From the NCBI GenBank assembly GCA_900556055.1, contig USNJ01000002.1, positions 1 to 25,725 on the forward strand: a stretch of 25,725 bases of DNA. Reading direction: 5' to 3'. The notes below the pieces were generated by a model, which was not told where the DNA came from, ran no database searches, and saw only the letters and a program-made list of their open reading frames with translations. Origin of the DNA: an uncultured Ruminococcus sp. GTDB taxonomy: Bacteria; Bacillota; Clostridia; Oscillospirales; Ruminococcaceae. Positions 1 to 6,759 of the stretch are shown in pieces. Each line of letters opens with the position of its first letter. The stretch's first letter is position 1. The translations under genes were made by a program, and so were the position numbers.

Positions 1-15
1 CCCTTGCGAGGGCGA

Positions 16-43
16 CCAGCCCTTGCCAAAGCCCAAGGGCTGG
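16..43. repeat. 10-bp perfect inverted repeat at left edge
   Basis: CCAGCCCTTG (16-25) and its exact reverse complement CAAGGGCTGG (34-43) flank an 8-nt loop. The surrounding bases 1-75 are unusually C/G-rich compared with the phage genes that follow. One frame is open from the left edge to a TAG at 58-60 but gives only 19 residues, so it could be the tail of an upstream gene or simply part of a repeat. No T-tract follows directly, so a classical terminator is unlikely. It could be a dispersed palindromic repeat, but one copy cannot show that. Confidence 0.45.
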
Positions 44-162
44 ACCCCAACGCTTTTTAGTTTGGGTGCGGGTCTGTGGGTGCTGTTCACCTGAACCTAA
101 AAAGCAAAAGGAGAACCACAAAAGCAGTTCTCCTCATCAAACAAAACACTTTGGAGGTCAAT

Positions 163-312
163 ATGGAAACTGAATTCATACCTGTGACAAACATCGACAT
201 CACCGTGCCAAAGACAGATATCCCAAAATCCGACAGCTTTTCCGCTGAGCCTGACAATACTGCGGAAAAGCTGCGCACACTCGCAGACCACATCGAAAAC
301 TGTGACCTTTAG
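163..312 (+). CDS. small phage protein of unknown function (49 aa)
   Basis: A short acidic 49-residue protein at the start of the visible prophage operon. The ATG at 163 is chosen over an upstream ATG at 76 because GGAGG lies at 153-157 with normal spacing, while the extra 29 residues upstream are low-quality and basic. The sequence has an Ile/Val/Pro/Asp-rich start and a helical C-terminus (about residues 32-47). It ends 14 bp before the next gene, whose ribosome site lies just after its stop, so the two are probably co-transcribed. No family recognised. The position between the left edge and tail genes suggests a small tail or chaperone-type protein, which is inference only. Confidence 0.55.
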   Translation: METEFIPVTNIDITVPKTDIPKSDSFSAEPDNTAEKLRTLADHIENCDL

Positions 313-326
313 AAAGGAGCTTTTCT

Positions 327-698
327 ATGGCAAAACTTAAGATCGGCAGCTTTGAGGCGGACGGCAGGACCGTTTCTCTCAGCGAAAAACGCAGCCTTAT
401 TACCGACAGCACCGACAGCTACCGTGATGTGAACGGCGTTCTCCATGAGAATATTCTCGGTGTTAAGGTCGCACTGGATTTTACGGCGGATATGCTTGAC
501 GATACTCAGGCGGCTGCCCTTAAATCGGCACTTTCCTCTGACAGCATATCGGTCGTTTATGCTGTTCCCGATGAAAAGACAGGCACGTTCCGCACTGTAT
601 CCCAGACGACGGAATTTTCCTGCGCCGACAGTGACGGTGTGCGCTGGCGTGTGCGTGCGCTGCTTGAAAAAGTCGATCCCGATGAGGGATTCGGGTAG
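327..698 (+). CDS. phage tail-associated structural protein (123 aa, DUF6711-like pattern)
   Basis: A 123-residue protein with no signal peptide or membrane segment. The start ATG at 327 follows AAAGGAG at 314-320. The pattern is an N-terminal beta-rich stretch, then D-x-NGxLHE (about residues 34-41), a K-x-x-L-x-F strand, a helix with L-x-x-x-x-A-x-x-L, and an ISVxYxxP strand. This resembles the small proteins found beside siphophage tail-tip genes (DUF6711-type). The resemblance is by eye. Its 3' end overlaps the next gene by 17 bp, typical of a compact phage structural operon. Likely a virion component or tail-assembly protein; the exact role is unknown. Confidence 0.55.
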   Translation: MAKLKIGSFEADGRTVSLSEKRSLITDSTDSYRDVNGVLHENILGVKVALDFTADMLDDTQAAALKSALSSDSISVVYAVPDEKTGTFRTVSQTTEFSCADSDGVRWRVRALLEKVDPDEGFG

Positions 699-1887
699 CT
701 CGGACTATATCCCGATAAAAATACGCATTGACGACACTCACGAATACACTGGCTCAGACATAACCGCATTTCCCGTGCTGACGAAATTCTGCTCGGGCGC
801 AAACGGCAGCGGCGGATTTTCTGTCGGAAGTGCTGTATGTGCCGAGCTGAAATTTGAAGTCCCGAATGATGGATTTTCCAAGGGCGCAAAGGTCGAGCTT
901 TTTTACGGCATAAATCTTGAACCTTCGGGCGTTTTCCGGATATACAAACGCAGCATCAGGGGCGGTCGGTGTTCGATAACGGCAAAGGATCTGATCGCTC
1001 TTGCGGACAAAAAATACACTCCGCCCGAAAGCAGCATCAGCACCGTGAACCTGCTCCTCGGTCACATCGGCGATCTTATCGGGGCGGATATCCCTGCGGT
1101 CGCAAACAATTTCTCTATTCCTTCGGATCTGACATTCAAGGGAAATATCCGTGATGTTCTCGGCTGGTGTGCGGCATCTCAGGGACTTAATGCTTATGCG
1201 TTCGGAACGGTCATATGGGTGAAGCCGCCGCTTGACTCATTCACCGTTACGGCTGATGCGGCGGATCATTCGCCCGTTGAGATACGCTCGGCTTTCGGCG
1301 GAACTGTCGGAAAGATACGTCTGAAAAGGTCGGATAATTCGCTGCCAGAGGAATTTCGGAGCATTCGCACCGAGTCAAACGGGACAGTCACCGAGCGCTT
1401 GCAGACAGCGGAGGATTTCGGCATTTTCGAGTGTGGAAGCGGTGAAGTTTTCGAGATGGTCATTCCGTTTGCGAACGCTGAGATAGCCGAAAGCGTTCAC
1501 GGGATATTATCCGGGCAGGACATGGGACGTGCGTTTTACTGCAAGTGCTGCAAGCTCCCGTCTATCCCGAGGATAATGGACAGCATCACATTTTCCGACA
1601 TCGAAAACGAAAGCTTCCGCATTGCCGAAATGTCGCTGCGGCTGACGGGCGGCGGCATTTTCGGGACATTATCCTCCGAGGGAAAACGTGAAACTGAAGG
1701 CAGATACATAAACCGCACGGAGCGTTCGCTTAACGGAAAGCTCACTCTAGACAGCGGCATCGGCGGATTATCCGTCACTTCAAACGGCGAAATGCTCTCG
1801 GGAACGGACGACAGCGATGTTCTCATATCCGTGAGCGGCGGCGTTCTCCGTGCATACAGAAAGGAGAGCGAAAATGAACAGAGCTAA
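682..1887 (+). CDS. phage tail hub / minor structural protein (401 aa)
   Basis: The frame is open from 445, but ATG 682 is preferred. It overlaps the previous gene by only 17 bp, and the protein from there begins like the family, with a short strand-rich start. The N-terminal half has the layout of siphophage tail-hub (Tal/gp27-like) N-terminal domains. There is a strand-rich region (residues 5-90), an ITAKDLIALADKKY element near residue 105-118 (family form: TAYDxMYxLxKxY), a helical segment with LLGHIGDLI, then IPSDLTFKGNIRDVLGWCA (around 150-170), where the hub family typically has a 'downstream of strand, RDVL' helix. The C-terminus is Gly/Ser-rich and probably beta-structured. It would sit at the tail tip and carry the receptor-binding parts. 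The family call is pattern recognition, not alignment. Confidence 0.6.
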   Translation: MRDSGSSDYIPIKIRIDDTHEYTGSDITAFPVLTKFCSGANGSGGFSVGSAVCAELKFEVPNDGFSKGAKVELFYGINLEPSGVFRIYKRSIRGGRCSITAKDLIALADKKYTPPESSISTVNLLLGHIGDLIGADIPAVANNFSIPSDLTFKGNIRDVLGWCAASQGLNAYAFGTVIWVKPPLDSFTVTADAADHSPVEIRSAFGGTVGKIRLKRSDNSLPEEFRSIRTESNGTVTERLQTAEDFGIFECGSGEVFEMVIPFANAEIAESVHGILSGQDMGRAFYCKCCKLPSIPRIMDSITFSDIENESFRIAEMSLRLTGGGIFGTLSSEGKRETEGRYINRTERSLNGKLTLDSGIGGLSVTSNGEMLSGTDDSDVLISVSGGVLRAYRKESENEQS

Positions 1888-2146
1888 GCTTGGCGAGATA
1901 TCTCCGCTCAACACATCGGATATGCAGGGCTGGAGCTTCAGCGGCGATTTCCTCAGAATGAACGGTCTTGTCGTCGCCGCCGTTCACCCGTCGCAGATCA
2001 CGATCTCGGAAAACAGCGTGAAATTTGATTACATCATCGGCGGGAGATCGGTCAGCAGGACATACACATTCACGAGATCGGACGGCAGAATAACCTCCGT
2101 TACTGCGCCTGACGGAATATCTGCGGGGGTGACATACGATGGTTGA
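1874..2146 (+). CDS. small phage protein, probably tail-tip accessory (90 aa)
   Basis: The ATG at 1874 is chosen because AAGGAG lies at 1861-1866. Upstream in-frame codons from 1850 would bury the site inside the gene. It overlaps the tail-hub gene by 14 bp and the next gene by 8 bp. The sequence is predicted all-beta with no cysteine and no membrane segment: alternating hydrophobic strands such as QITISENSVKFDYIIGG, and a repeated TFTRSDG/TSVTAPDG turn pattern. No family recognised. Its position between the tail hub and a putative adhesin suggests a small baseplate or adhesin-attachment protein. Confidence 0.55.
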   Translation: MNRAKLGEISPLNTSDMQGWSFSGDFLRMNGLVVAAVHPSQITISENSVKFDYIIGGRSVSRTYTFTRSDGRITSVTAPDGISAGVTYDG

Positions 2147-2750
2147 TGAGGATATCGTTATCGGCTATGTGCTGGGATATAATGACGGCACGGCAGCAGG
2201 CAGCAGCACGATAATCAGCAAATCCATCACAAAAAACGGCACTTATCATGCGGCTGATGATAATGCGGACGGGTTTGACCCTGTTACCGTCAATGTCAGA
2301 GGATCATCCCAAAAGGACGTTGATGATCTTATAGAGTGGGTGATAGATCAGATCAAGCCGCAGCTGCCCGATGATACGGAGATAACTCCGCCGACTATCG
2401 ATGCGGACAGCGATTATGCTCCGAGTATGGACGGGGCGGATTATCCGTATCTCACTGCGGTATCTGCGGACGGTCAGTATCATCAGGTGATGTACGGCGT
2501 ATACAGTCCCCCGGGCAATGCGTATAAGGACAATATGGTGTACTATGTGGATCTATATCGTGACGGGCGGCTTGTGACACATAAGATAGTGCTGCGTGTG
2601 CCTGACTATGGCAAGATGCCCGGCAGTATGTCGGCGATACAGTCGGACGGCAGCATTAAGGTCACGGGTCACACCAGCAGCGGATCGGTAACAACAAATA
2701 CATGGGGTCCGTACATCAACGCCGGATACACGACTGTATGGGCGATTTAA
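2139..2750 (+). CDS. phage tail fibre / adhesin-like protein with ITKNGTY module (203 aa)
   Basis: The ATG at 2139 overlaps the previous stop by 8 bp, with a GGGGG site at 2124-2128. Residues about 29-54 carry the ITKNGTYHAADDNADGFDPV motif. A similar I-T-x-N-G-T-Y...D-G-F-x-x-V-x-V-N-V module recurs in tail and surface proteins of gut Firmicutes phages. A helical Asp/Ile-rich connector (about 57-85) follows, then a C-terminal beta domain of about 110 residues rich in Tyr, Gly, Ser and Asp. The size and position just before the lysis genes fit a receptor-binding or head/tail decoration protein. Receptor and fold are unknown. A 41-bp gap with a fresh ribosome site separates it from the holin. 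Confidence 0.55.
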   Translation: MVDEDIVIGYVLGYNDGTAAGSSTIISKSITKNGTYHAADDNADGFDPVTVNVRGSSQKDVDDLIEWVIDQIKPQLPDDTEITPPTIDADSDYAPSMDGADYPYLTAVSADGQYHQVMYGVYSPPGNAYKDNMVYYVDLYRDGRLVTHKIVLRVPDYGKMPGSMSAIQSDGSIKVTGHTSSGSVTTNTWGPYINAGYTTVWAI

Positions 2751-2791
2751 GAAACTGCCGGTTAATGTGTATTTTCCTAAGGAGGTAAATC

Positions 2792-3196
2792 ATGGAAAGA
2801 TACAAGCTTGCGATATCCGCATTTTTCGGGATATCCGCATTTCTGTTCGGCGGCTGGGACGGGCTTATGACCGTTCTTCTCGCCTGCATCGTTATCGACT
2901 ACATAAGCGGCGTGATATGTGCGGCTTATGAGAAAAAGCTGTCCTCAAGGGTAGGCGCACGGGGCATCGCAAAGAAGATCATGATATTTCTTATCGTAAT
3001 AACTGCGAGCCTTGCGGACACATACATCATCGGCACGGGCGACAGTCTGCGCACTCTGACTGTGCTTTTCTACATCGCAAACGAAAGCATTTCTATCCTC
3101 GAAAACTGCGGAAGGCTGGGCGTTCCCATACCGAAGCGGCTGACGGATATGCTTATCAGACTGAAAGAAAAGGAGGAAAACAATGAAAGGAATTGA
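2792..3196 (+). CDS. phage holin, Phage_holin_4 (Hol44/TcdE-like) family
   Basis: A 134-residue membrane protein with a strong TAAGGAGGT site ending a few bases before ATG 2792. Hydrophobic segments lie at about residues 7-22, 25-45, 64-80 and 87-101. The family-typical signature is present: the first TM pair, then D-Y-I-S-G (about 36-40), a basic S-S-R-V-G-x-x-G-I-A-K-K loop (51-62), and N-E-x-x-S-I-L-E-N (about 97-105) before a charged helical C-terminus. Holins of this group assemble in the cytoplasmic membrane and time release of the endolysin. The next gene overlaps by 14 bp and is the endolysin, confirming the lysis cassette. Confidence 0.88.
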   Translation: MERYKLAISAFFGISAFLFGGWDGLMTVLLACIVIDYISGVICAAYEKKLSSRVGARGIAKKIMIFLIVITASLADTYIIGTGDSLRTLTVLFYIANESISILENCGRLGVPIPKRLTDMLIRLKEKEENNERN

Positions 3197-3791
3197 TATT
3201 TCGCAGCACAACGGAGAGATCGACTGGGATAAGGTCAAATCGGACAAAAACGTGGATTTCGCCATTCTGCGCTGCGGTTTCGGCATCGAAGCGCCCAATC
3301 AGGAGGACAGGCGGTTTGCGGAAAATTACGCCGCCTGCAAAAGGCTGCACATACCCGTCGGGGCATATCATTACAGCTATGCAAATTCCGTGAGATCCGC
3401 TGAGGAGGAAGCGAAGTTCTGCCTGAAGCTTATTTCGGGAAAGAAATTTGAATTTCCCATCTTCTGCGATATTGAAGAGAAAATGCATCTTATGCGGGGA
3501 AACTGCGATGATATTGCGGCGGCTTTCTGCGATATGCTTGAAGCGAACGGCTGCTTTGCGGGCGTTTACACGTTTGACAGCTTTGCACGCACAAATCTCA
3601 CCGACAAAACAAAAAAACGCTATGCAATGTGGATAGCCCGCATCGGAGGCAAGCCAAGATATTCGCCTTACGGGATACATCAGTACGCATGGGACAAAAA
3701 AATAAGCGGCATATCAGGCGATACCGACGCTGACCGCTGCCTGATAAACTATCCCGACATCATTGTGAAAAAGCATTTCAACGGCTATTGA
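3183..3791 (+). CDS. phage endolysin, GH25 (Chalaropsis-type) lysozyme domain
   Basis: A 202-residue N-acetylmuramidase that hydrolyses the MurNAc-GlcNAc glycan strand of peptidoglycan. It starts GIDISQHN, the GH25 N-terminal signature with active-site Asp5. The catalytic D-x-E is D96-I-E98 at the end of the strand FPIFCDIE. The MWIAR strand (149-153) and HQY (166-168) are also family positions, followed by D180 and D183 near the C-terminal edge. AAAGGAGG precedes ATG 3183, inside the holin 3' end. There is no signal peptide, as expected for a holin-dependent lysin, and no extra cell-wall-binding domain, so the whole protein is little more than the catalytic barrel. It is the last plus-strand gene before a strong terminator. 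Confidence 0.93.
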   Translation: MKGIDISQHNGEIDWDKVKSDKNVDFAILRCGFGIEAPNQEDRRFAENYAACKRLHIPVGAYHYSYANSVRSAEEEAKFCLKLISGKKFEFPIFCDIEEKMHLMRGNCDDIAAAFCDMLEANGCFAGVYTFDSFARTNLTDKTKKRYAMWIARIGGKPRYSPYGIHQYAWDKKISGISGDTDADRCLINYPDIIVKKHFNGY

Positions 3792-3810
3792 CATTCAAAC
3801 AGATATAAAA

Positions 3811-3851
3811 AACACGGCTGCTGACGGGCAATTCCCGACAGCAGCCGTGTT
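3811..3851. terminator. bidirectional rho-independent terminator
   Basis: A 13-bp perfect stem (3811-3823 with 3839-3851), extended inward by CGGG/CCCG, closes over a short loop. It is followed by a T-run to 3856 on the plus strand and by an A-run at 3807-3812 that gives T's on the minus strand. It lies 19 bp after the lysozyme stop and 6 bp from the stop of the convergent SGNH gene, so it serves both transcripts. Confidence 0.93.
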
Positions 3852-3857
3852 TTTTTA

Positions 3858-4619
3858 TCAGAACATATTGTTTCTTATTTCCTTTGTGACGTATGCGCCC
3901 TCCAAGGTCTGACCTGGGACATCGGGGTGAAGTCCGTCTCTGAGGTAGCGTCCCGTGCCGCCTATGACCTCAAATTTCTCGCATATTCCGCAGTTATGGA
4001 AGCAGTCAACGACCTGAACGGACATTGCGCCGCAGATCTTCCTGATGTTTTCTATCGTTTTTTCGATCTTTGCGTTATGTTCGGGGGTTGCGGTCTGGAT
4101 AGGCGTGAGGACGAACACTCTGCAAAGCGGGAACTCTGTCATTATCGTCTGTATGCACCATCTCATTGCGCCTGCTTCTGTGTAAAGGTCGATATTTGCG
4201 TTGCCTTCAAGCTCCTTGCCTGTCAGTGCCTTTTCGGCATCGCCCATGCAGTCGGCTGCGTCATTTGTGCCCATTGCAAATGCGAAAATATCGGGAACGG
4301 GAGCTTTTCCGCTCTTAACGTCATTGAGATATCCCTGGATATGGACAACGGCGCAGTTGTTCATTCTCTTCTGCATCTCGTCCATGTCGTCGGTATCCTC
4401 CCAGCCGTCGGAGATGCCTGCAAAGTCCGGATCGTTTCTGTCCTGAGTTTCAACGGTCACGCCGTTTTTCTCAAACCTTCTCTTGTACCACACAGAGCTG
4501 CCGACCGCAACGTTATGGTGCGATGCAAGTCCGAGGTTCTTGTAAACGTGGTATGACCACTGCTCCCATGCTGTAATGCTGTCTCCGTCAACGCCGAAAT
4601 TAAGTTTAGAAAAATCCAT
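3858..4619 (-). CDS. SGNH/GDSL-family hydrolase, cytoplasmic (253 aa)
   Basis: An ester hydrolase of the SGNH superfamily. Block I is VDGDSI, with nucleophile Ser14. GTND at 117-120 is the Asn block. DGLHP at 228-232 holds the catalytic Asp228 and His231. No signal peptide precedes block I, so the enzyme is probably cytoplasmic. Start ATG 4619 has GAAAGGA eight bases upstream. It is the last gene of the long minus-strand operon, 19 bp after the DUF5131 gene, and ends at the shared terminator. The substrate is unknown; deacylation of a carbohydrate or a lipid is equally possible. A phage origin is possible because it sits beside the lysis cassette, though on the opposite strand. Confidence 0.87.
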   Translation of the reverse strand: MDFSKLNFGVDGDSITAWEQWSYHVYKNLGLASHHNVAVGSSVWYKRRFEKNGVTVETQDRNDPDFAGISDGWEDTDDMDEMQKRMNNCAVVHIQGYLNDVKSGKAPVPDIFAFAMGTNDAADCMGDAEKALTGKELEGNANIDLYTEAGAMRWCIQTIMTEFPLCRVFVLTPIQTATPEHNAKIEKTIENIRKICGAMSVQVVDCFHNCGICEKFEVIGGTGRYLRDGLHPDVPGQTLEGAYVTKEIRNNMF

Positions 4620-4638
4620 AATATTTGATCCTTTCAGA

Positions 4639-5511
4639 TTATTTCCCGCATCTTTTGCAGTATGTGCAGCCGTTGCATATCGGGCGGCTGCCGCAGTCAG
4701 CGCAGGTCGCGCTGTATAACGGTGTATAGAGGAATTCGGGCGGTATCAGCGTTCCGTATTCGTCATAGAGATAATAGACTATCGGCTTTCCCTTATAGCT
4801 CATGTTCGATCTTTCAGCCATATCCGACTGGACACGCTTATCGGTGATGGTATAAAGCTTCTTGTCCTTCAGGAAACGTGTACCCGTTTCGATGAATGTG
4901 AATTTCACCTCATGCCTTACGCACTGTTCACGCAGTGACTTCACCCAGTCGAAGCTGCACGGCCTTGCGCCATCATAGTTTTCGCCGCCGCACACCACCT
5001 CGTCAATAGTTTCGTCTAGATACTTTTCGAGATCGACGGGGCCTATGAACGGTGCGCACATTATCCCCTTGTGCTTTGCGGGGATATCCAGCAGTATCGG
5101 TATCCTCTCGTCTGCTCGCCGCTGATTTTCCGCAGTGACGTTCAGCGAGATATTGTCCCAGCCGTCCCTCCAGTCGGGCGGAAGGCACTTTTCTATTCTA
5201 TTGGCACGCTTTGTGAGTATCATGAACTTCACATCGCTGCGGCGGCGCATTATATCCCATGCCTCGGGACGCCATTCGTCCGCCTCCTCCAGAAAAAAGT
5301 CGGAGGTCATGCAGACACGCAGCCTTTCGCCGCTTTTTATTTTGTACTGTCCCCGCCTGTCCCTGTGGAGCGGATAATCGAAGCCCTCCTTTGTGCGGAA
5401 TATCTTCGAGCCGTCCATGTTTCTTTTGCGGTCGAGGTAGTACATATAGCAGTTTTCGCAGCCCTCGCTGATCTTTTTGCAGCCGTGCCACGGGTTCCAG
5501 ATGTCATGCAT
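4639..5511 (-). CDS. phage Gp37/Gp68 family protein (DUF5131) with C-terminal zinc ribbon
   Basis: A 290-residue protein. It opens with WNPWHGCKKISEGCENCY, whose Cys11, Cys18 and Cys21 form the family's hallmark cluster, reminiscent of a radical-SAM or metal site. Further family landmarks are the mid-region FMILTKR (96-102), NISLNVTAEN (120-129) and CGGEN (174-178). The C-terminus adds six cysteines at 270, 273, 279, 282, 285 and 288, which look like a zinc ribbon. Biochemical function of the family is not established; members are common in phages and mobile DNA. Its AGGAGA site overlaps the TAG stop of the upstream transglutaminase gene, so translation is coupled to it. It probably acts in the cytoplasm, unlike the lipoproteins upstream. 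Confidence 0.85.
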   Translation of the reverse strand: MHDIWNPWHGCKKISEGCENCYMYYLDRKRNMDGSKIFRTKEGFDYPLHRDRRGQYKIKSGERLRVCMTSDFFLEEADEWRPEAWDIMRRRSDVKFMILTKRANRIEKCLPPDWRDGWDNISLNVTAENQRRADERIPILLDIPAKHKGIMCAPFIGPVDLEKYLDETIDEVVCGGENYDGARPCSFDWVKSLREQCVRHEVKFTFIETGTRFLKDKKLYTITDKRVQSDMAERSNMSYKGKPIVYYLYDEYGTLIPPEFLYTPLYSATCADCGSRPICNGCTYCKRCGK

Positions 5512-5522
5512 AGCTGTATCTC

Positions 5523-6731
5523 CTAATATACATCAAGTATAAAAACAGCCGTCTGATATGCGTCTGCGTTAAATCTTGATGTTATGTTCACTGTAATATT
5601 TTTTTCGGCAAGCTCCTTATTTGCAAGATATATAGCCTTATCAATGCCGTCCGAACGTGCATTTATCTCATTCAGAAAGTAAACATACTCCTGTGCTGAG
5701 CCCAGCTTTATCATTGCATAATCCCTGCCGTTTTCTACTGCCTGTATAATACTTTGCTTCAGCACCTCGGGATAATCCGCTGATGCTTCCGCCAGAAATC
5801 CCTCATGGACGAAATAATTATACTTTGTTCCGCCTGCCTTCGGCGGGACGTATATGGTCCTGTCGATCGTGCGGTTTTCCATAACGGTTCGGTCATCGGC
5901 GAGGAAAAACTGATAGGACACGAAATCCTCAAGATCCATCGAAACATCGTCCCACGTAACATCGACATGATACCAGTCGCCGTCAAGTCTGACCATGTTC
6001 CACATATGCGGGACATCTGTATATCCCGTGACGATGATATTTTCGATGCCAAGACGGTTGCACATATACGAAAACGACTTTGCATATCCCTCGCAGAGTG
6101 CCTTTTTCTTGATGAGCGTGCCGTAAACAGTCGAGGAAAGCGGGGATTCCGTATCCTTTTCGACGTTCAGAACGAGCCAGTCATGAATGAATTTCAGCTT
6201 TTCGTAATCGTCTGCGCCGTCGGGTATCTGCGAGATTATATTCTCGGCTTCGGCGGCTGCGAGGTTATTCATCTCCTCGGACTGTGCGGACGGATAGCTG
6301 TACGAAAACTCCACATCAAAGTATCTTCCCGACTCATTGAGCGTCGGTGTTGCCTGTTTGAGGTAGAACACGGACATCTGCTCGATGGCGATAAGGTAGA
6401 GTATGCGGCTGTACGTCTGCGAATCGGCAAAAAGCGGCATCGACTGCGAATAGTTTTTCAGCGCATTGACGGTAGCGTCATACATCTCACGCTGCGAATC
6501 ATCGAGCTGGAAATAGCCGTATCTCGTTTCCCAGTCGGAATATTCATCGCTGTTCGGAACATAATCGCTGAGCGACGGCATCTGAGGCTCCTCCTCGTAC
6601 TGAGTGCCGTCGGATATTATGTTCACGGGTTCCGTATCCGTTTCGGATGTGTCCCCGCCCGAGCAGGCAGTCAGCATGGATACGGCGACTGCGGCAGCTG
6701 TGAGCGCAGCCGAAAGTCTTATTCTGTTCAA
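5523..6731 (-). CDS. transglutaminase-like lipoprotein, paralogue TG1 (402 aa)
   Basis: A secreted lipoprotein of the transglutaminase/protease-like superfamily. The signal peptide ends in the lipobox LTAC with Cys23. A short acidic stalk follows (about 24-70), then the shared module starting RYGYFQLDD near 70. The catalytic triad is Cys213 (KALCEGYAKSF), His242 (VPHMWNMV) and Asp257 (WYHVDVTWDD). A C-terminal region begins YNYFVHEGFL near 304. It is most like TG2, sharing PHMWNMV and YH-x-D-x-TWDD. AAGGAG lies 10 bases before the start. The gap from TG2 is 28 bp, and its stop codon overlaps the ribosome site of the DUF5131 gene. The enzyme is expected on the outer face of the membrane; whether it cross-links or cleaves is unknown. 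Confidence 0.9.
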   Translation of the reverse strand: MNRIRLSAALTAAAVAVSMLTACSGGDTSETDTEPVNIISDGTQYEEEPQMPSLSDYVPNSDEYSDWETRYGYFQLDDSQREMYDATVNALKNYSQSMPLFADSQTYSRILYLIAIEQMSVFYLKQATPTLNESGRYFDVEFSYSYPSAQSEEMNNLAAAEAENIISQIPDGADDYEKLKFIHDWLVLNVEKDTESPLSSTVYGTLIKKKALCEGYAKSFSYMCNRLGIENIIVTGYTDVPHMWNMVRLDGDWYHVDVTWDDVSMDLEDFVSYQFFLADDRTVMENRTIDRTIYVPPKAGGTKYNYFVHEGFLAEASADYPEVLKQSIIQAVENGRDYAMIKLGSAQEYVYFLNEINARSDGIDKAIYLANKELAEKNITVNITSRFNADAYQTAVFILDVY

Positions 6732-6759
6732 GTCGGTTCTCCTTTACGCATAATGCGCA

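Noticed and set aside
1..75. Left-edge sequence considered as a -1 frameshift site or terminator
   Set aside because: There is no clear slippery heptamer with a downstream overlapping frame, and no T-tract after the hairpin. Too little upstream sequence to judge.
108..133. GGAGAAC/GTTCTCC inverted repeat before the first phage gene, considered a regulatory switch
   Set aside because: It is only 7 bp with a 10-nt loop, and the ribosome site actually used (153-157) lies outside it. It may be chance.
4639..5511. DUF5131 as a confirmed radical-SAM enzyme
   Set aside because: Cysteine spacing (C-x6-C-x2-C) differs from the classical C-x3-C-x2-C, and the family's chemistry is not established, so only the family name is given.
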